From the NCBI RefSeq assembly GCF_010365305.1, contig NZ_CP048279.1, positions 744,001 to 808,000 of the forward strand: 64,000 nt of DNA, read 5' to 3'. Below the pieces are notes generated by a model, which was given only the letters and a program-made list of their open reading frames with translations, did no database searches and was not told the DNA's origin. Of this stretch, positions 58,900 through 64,000 are shown one piece after another (within the stretch, counting starts at the first letter, position 1; every line of letters starts with the position of its first letter). Source of the stretch: Staphylococcus sp. MI 10-1553 (lineage in GTDB: Bacteria; Bacillota; Bacilli; Staphylococcales; Staphylococcaceae). The position numbers and the translations under genes were made by a program.

Positions 58900-60738
58900 A
58901 TGGAATTTGTATCGCTTGTCGTCGTCATAGTGGCTGCTATGATTACACCGATTTTGATTCATAGGTTGAAAATATCGTTTTTACCTGTTGTGGTCGCCGA
59001 AATTTTAATGGGGATCATCATCGGAAATTCGTTTTTAAACCTCGTACATCGTGATGAAATGTTGAATATCCTGTCAACATTAGGGTTTATATTTTTAATG
59101 TTTTTAAGTGGCTTGGAAATTGACTTTTCAGCATTTAAAAAGGATAAAGGTAAAAAGAAAAAGGATGAGGAAAAGCAACAAAGTCCAAGTCATTTTAAAC
59201 TCGCATTGAGTGTGTTTATGCTGATTATGATTTTGTCGATTATACTTGCGTACGCATTTCAATGGATGGGCTTAATTGACGATGTGCTGTTAATGATTAT
59301 TATCATTTCAACGATTTCGTTAGGTGTGGTTGTGCCGACGTTGAAAGAAATGAACTTAATGCGTACGACGATCGGTCAATTAATTTTGTTAGTTGCAGTA
59401 TTAGCCGACTTAGCAACGATGCTTTTACTTACTGTTTATGGTGCGTTACATGCTTCAGGTGGCGGCACTATTTGGTTGATCGGTATTTTAGTCGTCTTTA
59501 CGATTGTGTTCTATTTCTTAGGCGGCTTGTTCAAAAAAGCACCATTTTTAGAAAAGTTGATGGCTGGAACGACACAAATTGGGATTCGAGCTGTTTTTGC
59601 GCTCATCATCTTACTTGTTGCGTTGGCTGAGGGTGTCGGTGCGGAACATATTTTAGGTGCCTTTTTAGCCGGTGTAGTCGTGTCATTACTCGGACCAACG
59701 CAAGACTTGGTTGAAAAGCTCGACTCATTTGGATATGGCTTTTTTATCCCGATTTTCTTTATTATGGTCGGTGTGGATTTGGACATTCCATCGTTAATTA
59801 GCGATCCTAAAGTATTAGTCATTATTCCAGTGCTTATCATTGCATTTATCATTTCTAAATTAATTCCTGTTATGTTGTTGAAAAAATGGTTTGATATGAA
59901 GACAACGATTGCGTCTGCATTTTTATTAACTTCGACACTGTCACTTGTCATTGCAGCGGCAAAAATCGCTGAAAAACTTGGCACGATTAGTGAAGAAATT
60001 TCAGGTATTTTGATTTTAAGTGCGGTCATTACATGTGTATTTGTGCCGATTGTCTTTAAGAAATTAATTCCTATTCCTGATGAAATGCAACGTTCAATTA
60101 AAGTGGCTATGATTGGGAAAAACCAATTGTCAATTCCGATTGCACAGGGATTGCGATCACAGTTATATGAAATTTCATTGTACTATCGAAAAGATTTATC
60201 AGATCATCGCGTATTGTCAGATGATATTACGATGATTGAAATTACAGATTACCATTCTGATATATTGGAACGGTTAGGTTTGTATGATAGTGATATTGTC
60301 GTATGTTCAACTAACGATGATGAAATTAACCGTCATGTTGCATTAATAGCTAAAGAACACGGTGTCGAACGCGTTATTTGTCGTCTCGAAACGAATGACG
60401 AATCTCAAGAACTCAGCAGCCAAGGTATCGAACTGTTCAGTAACTTCCAAAGTAACCAAATTTTATTAAAAGGTATGATTGAGACACCAAACATGCTGAA
60501 CTTATTGAGTAACGTCGAGACATCATTATATGAAATTGGTATGTACAATTACGCTTTCGACCATATGCAACTCCGTCATTTCCCATTTGGCGGCGATATT
60601 ATCTTTGTCCGTATTATTCGAAATAATGAATCGATCGTGCCTCACGGGGATACACAACTCCAATATGGTGACCGATTGATTGTGACAGGTACGAAAGAAT
60701 ACGTCGATCAACTGAAAATAGAATTAGAAATGTTTTAA
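58900..60738 (+). CDS. cpaA: CPA2 cation/proton antiporter CpaA with RCK domain
   Basis: The 612-residue protein has a KefB-type antiporter domain with about 12-13 helices (to about 390; LGFIFLMFLSGLEIDF is the first signature, and AEGVGAEHILGAFLAG the second). RCK_N (about 400-515) and RCK_C (about 530-612) follow. In S. aureus the RCK_C domain of CpaA binds c-di-AMP, linking potassium/sodium balance to that messenger. It lies 10 bases after mgtE, so magnesium and monovalent cation transport are co-expressed. Confidence 0.92.
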   Translation: MEFVSLVVVIVAAMITPILIHRLKISFLPVVVAEILMGIIIGNSFLNLVHRDEMLNILSTLGFIFLMFLSGLEIDFSAFKKDKGKKKKDEEKQQSPSHFKLALSVFMLIMILSIILAYAFQWMGLIDDVLLMIIIISTISLGVVVPTLKEMNLMRTTIGQLILLVAVLADLATMLLLTVYGALHASGGGTIWLIGILVVFTIVFYFLGGLFKKAPFLEKLMAGTTQIGIRAVFALIILLVALAEGVGAEHILGAFLAGVVVSLLGPTQDLVEKLDSFGYGFFIPIFFIMVGVDLDIPSLISDPKVLVIIPVLIIAFIISKLIPVMLLKKWFDMKTTIASAFLLTSTLSLVIAAAKIAEKLGTISEEISGILILSAVITCVFVPIVFKKLIPIPDEMQRSIKVAMIGKNQLSIPIAQGLRSQLYEISLYYRKDLSDHRVLSDDITMIEITDYHSDILERLGLYDSDIVVCSTNDDEINRHVALIAKEHGVERVICRLETNDESQELSSQGIELFSNFQSNQILLKGMIETPNMLNLLSNVETSLYEIGMYNYAFDHMQLRHFPFGGDIIFVRIIRNNESIVPHGDTQLQYGDRLIVTGTKEYVDQLKIELEMF

Positions 60739-60746
60739 CTGAACTC

Positions 60747-60797
60747 AGACACAGTTTTGAAATATTGAAGTCATCTATTTCAAGGCTGTGTCTCTTT
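60747..60797 (+). terminator. Terminator after cpaA
   Basis: AGACACAG pairs with CTGTGTCT, with a continuing inner stem (TTGAAATA/TATTTCAA), followed by a T/C-rich tail. Confidence 0.75.
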
Positions 60798-60824
60798 CTC
60801 CAAAAGGGAAATACTTTTCAAAAT

Positions 60825-60841
60825 TTAGTACCAGATGTTAA
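60825..60841 (+). promoter_or_regulatory. FapR operator upstream of fabI
   Basis: TTAGTACCAGATGTTAA is close to the FapR box TTAGTACC(N)GATACTAA, with the left half exact. It lies 43 bp upstream of the fabI start. With the box at fabH it places both fatty-acid loci of the window in the FapR regulon. Confidence 0.82.
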
Positions 60842-60884
60842 AATTAATTTAATCATGTTATTAAACGTAAAGGAGCAATCTACA

Positions 60885-61655
60885 GTGATGAATCTTGAAG
60901 GTAAAACTTTTGTAATTATGGGTATCGCAAACAAGCGTAGTATTGGTTTCGGTGTAGCAAAAGTATTAGACCAATTAGGCGCAAAATTAGTTTTTACATA
61001 CAGAAAAGAAAGAAGTTTTAATGAATTAGATAAGCTTATCGATCAACTCAACCAATCTGAAAAGCATGTGTACCAAATCGATGTACAAAGTGATGAAGAG
61101 GTTGTCAACGGCTTTGAAAAAATGGGTCAAGAAGTTGGCAAAATTGATGGTGTATTCCATTCTATCGCATTTGCACGTGTAGAAGAATTAAGAGGTCGTT
61201 TCTCAGATACATCACGTGATGGTTTCTTACTTGCACAAGACATCAGTGCGTATTCATTAACGATTGTTGCACGTGAAGCCCGTAAAATTATGAATGAAGC
61301 GGGTAGTATCGTGACATCATCATACATTGGCGGCGAATTTGCAGTACCGAACTACAATGTGATGGGTGTCGCAAAAGCAAGTCTTGAAGCATCTGTGAAA
61401 TATTTAGCGGCAGACTTAGGCCAAGATAACATCCGTGTGAATTCGATTTCTGCAGGGCCAATCCGTACATTAAGTGCACGAGGCGTTGGAGGCTTCACTA
61501 GCATCTTAAAAGAAATTGAAGAACGCGCACCTTTAAGACGTAATGTCGATCAAGAAGAAGTAGGAAAAACAGCTGCATACTTATTAAGTGATTTTTCTTC
61601 TGGCGTTACAGGGGAAAATATTCACGTTGACGCAGGTTACCACGCGATTCGATAA
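60885..61655 (+). CDS. fabI: Enoyl-ACP reductase FabI
   Basis: The 256-residue short-chain dehydrogenase performs the last step of each fatty-acid elongation cycle and is the triclosan target. It has the cofactor motif GIANKRSIGFG (13-23), Ala95, Tyr147, and the catalytic Tyr157 and Lys164 (YNVMGVAK), numbered as in S. aureus. The frame opens at 60765. GTG 60885 (AAGGAG, 9-base spacing) gives exactly the S. aureus length, while ATG 60888 is one codon later. It is monocistronic. Confidence 0.96.
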   Translation: MMNLEGKTFVIMGIANKRSIGFGVAKVLDQLGAKLVFTYRKERSFNELDKLIDQLNQSEKHVYQIDVQSDEEVVNGFEKMGQEVGKIDGVFHSIAFARVEELRGRFSDTSRDGFLLAQDISAYSLTIVAREARKIMNEAGSIVTSSYIGGEFAVPNYNVMGVAKASLEASVKYLAADLGQDNIRVNSISAGPIRTLSARGVGGFTSILKEIEERAPLRRNVDQEEVGKTAAYLLSDFSSGVTGENIHVDAGYHAIR

Positions 61656-61663
61656 AATGGATA

Positions 61664-61702
61664 AAAAAGACACCCATCTGATTTGGAAAGGGTGTCTTTT
61701 TT
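61664..61702 (+). terminator. Terminator after fabI
   Basis: AAAAAGACACCC pairs perfectly with GGGTGTCTTTTT and is followed by T residues. Confidence 0.85.
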
Positions 61703-61744
61703 GATAGTTTGACTATGGAGTGATCAGAGTCACTAACACAGAAC

Positions 61745-61855
61745 AAAAAATAACCATCTCTAACTTTGACAGGTGAGATGGTTATTTTTTACCATTATAA
61801 CTATAGTCACCGTCTTTTTAACGGTCTCACTGAGGCAATGCACATCATGTGTGTT
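61745..61855 (-). ncRNA. Orphan SprF-like antitoxin RNA
   Basis: This sequence is a near copy of the antisense RNA region at 62284-62393 and reads leftward. The promoter is TTGTCG (61889-61884) and TATAAA (61865-61860), 18 bases apart. The RNA would contain the GGCAA.../...TTGCC hairpin and the ACCGT/ACGGT hairpin, ending in the terminator at 61745-61790. No toxin frame is present on the opposite strand here, so it appears to be an antitoxin gene without its partner. Confidence 0.6.
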
Positions 61856-62055
61856 GCCTTTTATACTTATAACATAGCACATGCGACAATTTTTGTCTAT
61901 GATCGAGATGTTTCTTATATCTCAAATTTTTTATTTCGAGATATAGGGGTGAAAAGATGAAAAAGTGATCATACAATGTGTCGATTCCATTGTTTTTTCA
62001 ACAATTCACCCTCACTTTTTAATAAATTAAATAAAAGTGTTTAGAAATATAATTG

Positions 62056-62084
62056 TAGACAAAGTAAAGTGGTGCCCATAAAAT
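62056..62084 (+). promoter_or_regulatory. Promoter of the SprG-like toxin mRNA
   Basis: TAGACA (62056-62061) and TAAAAT (62079-62084) are 17 bases apart, about 100 bp upstream of the toxin start. Confidence 0.55.
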
Positions 62085-62143
62085 AAAAGTGTGAGAAAGT
62101 TAGATGGATGGTGGCTATCTCGGTATAAAGAGAGGTGATGCGT

Positions 62144-62188
62144 ATGAGCGTATTATCAAAATCTTTAGAAAGGAGAAGCCTCGAATGA
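62144..62188 (+). CDS. 14-residue leader peptide overlapping the toxin start
   Basis: ATG 62144 follows GAGGTGA and encodes MSVLSKSLERRSLE, ending at a TGA that overlaps the toxin ATG-ATG. In S. aureus SprG1 a related stretch (KSLERR) is fused in frame to the toxin as a longer form. Here it is in a different frame and ends at the toxin start, so it may act as a coupling leader. Confidence 0.45.
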   Translation: MSVLSKSLERRSLE

Positions 62189-62292
62189 TGAGTGTAACAG
62201 ACACACTATTGCTGATGTTTGCTTTCGGTAATCTTATCGTAGCATTAATCAGTTTAGTCGTGTTTATCGCTATCAATGTTCAAAAAAAATAA
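62185..62292 (+). CDS. SprG-like type I toxin (holin-like membrane peptide)
   Basis: The 35-residue peptide MMSVTDTLLLMFAFGNLIV... ends in NVQKK. It has one hydrophobic helix followed by a short basic end, as in the SprG/TxpA/BsrG-type holin-like toxins (Hol_Tox family). GAAAGGAG (62168-62175) sits 9 bases before ATG 62185. A longer frame from 62104 exists but lacks a ribosome site. Such peptides insert in the membrane and stop growth when not silenced. The 3' end runs into the shared terminator with the antisense RNA. Confidence 0.75.
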   Translation: MMSVTDTLLLMFAFGNLIVALISLVVFIAINVQKK

Positions 62293-62393
62293 CCATCTCT
62301 AACTTTGACAGGTTAGATGGTTATTTTTTAACCAAACAATGAAGTCACCGTCTTTTTAACGGTCTCACTGAGGCAATGCACATCATGTGTGTT
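62284..62393 (-). ncRNA. SprF-like antisense antitoxin RNA
   Basis: On the minus strand TTGCCG (62427-62422) and TATAAA (62403-62398) are 18 bases apart and would start an RNA near 62391. It folds two hairpins (GGCAA/TTGCC around 62372-62396; ACCGT/ACGGT around 62347-62363) and ends at the terminator AACCATCT/AGATGGTT (62291-62322), which is also the toxin mRNA end. Convergent 3' overlap is the SprG/SprF arrangement. Confidence 0.65.
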
Positions 62394-62565
62394 GCCTTTT
62401 ATACTTATAACATAGCACATACGGCAATTTTTGTCTATTGTATTTTTTATGATGTTTCTGAAGTCAAATAAAGGAGATGTCTTAGATAGCAAGCTTCAAA
62501 CCATATAAAATGAATAAACTGTGAATCGTTTGCAGATGATACAATGCCTTGGTGTCACCATACAT
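62394..62565. other. Spacer after the toxin-antitoxin locus
   Basis: Contains the antitoxin promoter at its left end and then AT-rich DNA without a supported gene. Confidence 0.4.
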
Positions 62566-62606
62566 AAAAAACATGCTAACCCTAATGTTGAAGTCAGCAT
62601 GTCTAT
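62566..62606 (-). terminator. Terminator of the AI-2E family gene
   Basis: Read leftward, ACATGCTGAC pairs with GTTAGCATGT (one mismatch) and is followed by T6. Confidence 0.75.
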
Positions 62607-62613
62607 TTATCAA

Positions 62614-63711
62614 TTAAAGCATCCCTTTATCATTGACGTCACTGTGGGCTTTAAGCATAATTTGATGACGGTATTTGAACACGTTACGTACGACTGTTTT
62701 AAGTACAGCATAAAGTGGTACTGCGACTAAAATCAATGTAAAGCCACCTAAACTACCTGAAGCTAAAATGACAATGATAATCGTGAGTGGGTGAATGTTT
62801 AATGATTTACCCATAACGTTGGGTGTAATGACATTACCTTCTAGTTGTTGAGCGATTAAAGTAATGACACAGACCCAAATGAATGTGGTTGGACTTTGAA
62901 TTAAGCCTAAAATACCAGCTGGTAAGAACGCCATCCAAGGTCCTAAAAATGGAATCATGTTCGCTACAATCGCAAACATCACTAAGAGCATTGTGTACTC
63001 TAAACCGATAATCGAATAACCAATATATAAAATAGCCCCAAGAATTAAACTTACTGTCACTTGACCTTGAATGTAAGACATCAGCGTTTGGTTTAAATCT
63101 TTTAATAAGTTAACGATGAAAATTTTACGTTCGCCATTAAAAATATTTGCGACGGCTGGAATAAAACGTTCGTGGTCTTTTAACATATAAATCAAGAAGA
63201 ATGGCACTAAAATCAACAAGAACAATGTCGACACAATACTTGAAATAATGTTAAGAGAGTTAGACAACAGATCCGAAGCCATTTGACTTGAATAAGAGAC
63301 GATGTCGTTAACTTTTTCTGTCACTTGATCAGGTAAACGATCGCGTTGGTCGAGTGCAAAATTAATTAAACGTTCAGTTTCACGTTGAATAAATGGAATT
63401 TGATGGATTAAATTCTCGATTTGAGTGGCAATAACCGGTCCAATCACACCAATAACTGCCGCCATCATTGCTGTTAATGCGAGTAAGATAATCGTAATGC
63501 TTGCCCATCTCGGTAGATGACGTTTCTCGAGCATTTTCTGGAATGGCAAACAGATGTAAAATAAAAAACCACTCAGCAATAAAGGTAATATAATTGATTG
63601 AATAATAATAATGATTGGCATAAATATGTGGTTAACATCTAAAAATAATTTGATGATTAAAAATAAAAGTAGTAGTGCTACACCTGTTCGGAACCACACT
63701 TTATTTGTCAT
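62614..63711 (-). CDS. AI-2E family transporter (PerM/YdiK-type membrane protein)
   Basis: The 365-residue protein has about eight helices in the AI-2E transporter pattern. There are paired helices at the N terminus, a soluble insert (about 105-150, IENLIHQIPFIQRETERLINF), and the conserved C-terminal block VANMIPFLGPWMAFLPAGILG, with QQLEGNVITPNVMGKSLNIHPLTII. The substrate is not known; the autoinducer-2 name comes from one E. coli member, and others act as sodium/proton antiporters. The ATG at 63711 follows AAGGAGG. Confidence 0.88.
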   Translation of the reverse strand: MTNKVWFRTGVALLLLFLIIKLFLDVNHIFMPIIIIIQSIILPLLLSGFLFYICLPFQKMLEKRHLPRWASITIILLALTAMMAAVIGVIGPVIATQIENLIHQIPFIQRETERLINFALDQRDRLPDQVTEKVNDIVSYSSQMASDLLSNSLNIISSIVSTLFLLILVPFFLIYMLKDHERFIPAVANIFNGERKIFIVNLLKDLNQTLMSYIQGQVTVSLILGAILYIGYSIIGLEYTMLLVMFAIVANMIPFLGPWMAFLPAGILGLIQSPTTFIWVCVITLIAQQLEGNVITPNVMGKSLNIHPLTIIIVILASGSLGGFTLILVAVPLYAVLKTVVRNVFKYRHQIMLKAHSDVNDKGML

Positions 63712-63928
63712 ACATTGTTTCCTCCTTCTATAAGAACATTGATTACAGTATATCCCAATCGGAATCGCATTAAAAGAAAAAATTTAATCAATACTAGAAT
63801 AATTTTCATTTTTGCGTGGTGTATTGTCGTTAAAAAAGAGTTGCGCGGAACTTTTTAACTGTGTATACTTATATCATATTTATCAGAAAATTTTAAAAAT
63901 GGATACATAGGAAAAAGGGGGAATGCTT

Positions 63929-64000
63929 ATGTTAGAAACGATTGTGGGATGGCTCAATGATATTGTTTGGAGTAAGCCATTAGTTTATGGTCTCTTACTG
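63929..64000 (+). CDS. Alanine/glycine:cation symporter (AGCS), N-terminal part
   Basis: The frame MLETIVGWLNDIVWSK continues past the right edge. The start resembles AGCS/AlsT sodium:alanine symporters, which begin with a short amphipathic segment before helix 1. The ATG at 63929 follows AAGGGGG. Only 24 residues are visible, so the call rests on this N terminus and on conserved gene order near fabI. Confidence 0.65.
   Translation, partial: MLETIVGWLNDIVWSKPLVYGLLL

Noticed and set aside
61766..61960. 64-residue plus-strand frame
   Set aside because: It runs antisense to the orphan antitoxin RNA and consists of its hairpins; no ribosome site.
62104..62184. N-terminal extension giving a 62-residue toxin form
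   Set aside because: No ribosome site before 62104. GAAAGGAG correctly precedes ATG 62185, and the extension overlaps the leader frame.

Overview
The window reads as a chromosomal segment of a Staphylococcus. Nearly every core gene matches the staphylococcal version in length and motifs: rexB/rexA (addBA), cdr, sufT, clpB, fabH-fabF, opp, trpS, spx, mecA, coiA, pepF, RsaE, yjbH-yjbI, relQ-nadK, mgtE-cpaA and fabI. Gene order follows the conserved staphylococcal backbone. Several proteins are clearly diverged from S. aureus, for example LyrA with a short tail. A private wall-protein cassette and the insertion elements point to an animal-associated species, perhaps of the S. intermedius/pseudintermedius type. 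The species is an inference only.

Layout. 1-7.3 kb: DNA glycosylase, DUF805 protein, NatAB-like ABC exporter, YnfA, galM, MOSC protein and rpiA. 7.3-10.7 kb: two insertion sequences side by side, an IS110-family element and an IS1182/IS1272-family element, between rpiA and hutG. 10.7-13 kb: hutG with a cre-like site, then lyrA (spdC). 13.4-22.6 kb: addB-addA recombination nuclease, a FAH-family hydrolase and a UPF0344 protein. 22.7-30.3 kb: cdr and a HAD phosphatase, sufT, an OatA-like acyltransferase, and clpB under CtsR boxes. 30.9-34.6 kb: sapS-like phosphatase, yjzD, and fabH-fabF with a FapR operator. 34.6-36.7 kb: a decayed MFS transporter and a DUF3899 protein. 36.9-42.6 kb: a CodY-type promoter and oppBCDFA. 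43.4-46.1 kb: trpS, spx, mecA. 46.2-48.8 kb: an AT-rich islet encoding a secreted serine protease and an LPXTG repeat protein. 49-57.5 kb: coiA, pepF, the small RNA RsaE, yjbH-yjbI, CYTH protein, UPF0738, relQ, nadK and a pseudouridine synthase. 57.5-61.7 kb: mgtE, cpaA and fabI (second FapR operator). 61.7-62.5 kb: a SprG/SprF-like type I toxin-antitoxin locus preceded by what looks like an orphan antitoxin RNA. 62.6-64 kb: an AI-2E-family membrane protein and the start of an alanine/sodium symporter.

Functional themes. Fatty-acid synthesis is represented by two FapR-controlled loci. Spx control is represented by spx together with its proteolysis adaptor YjbH and the ClpC adaptor MecA. Nutrient-responsive uptake is represented by opp under a CodY-like box.

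The least explained material is intergenic: a family of hairpin-rich dispersed repeats (four copies, one short and one rearranged), the IS110 left-end region that may encode a bridge RNA, and the duplicated antitoxin RNA. No rRNA, tRNA or CRISPR array was seen.
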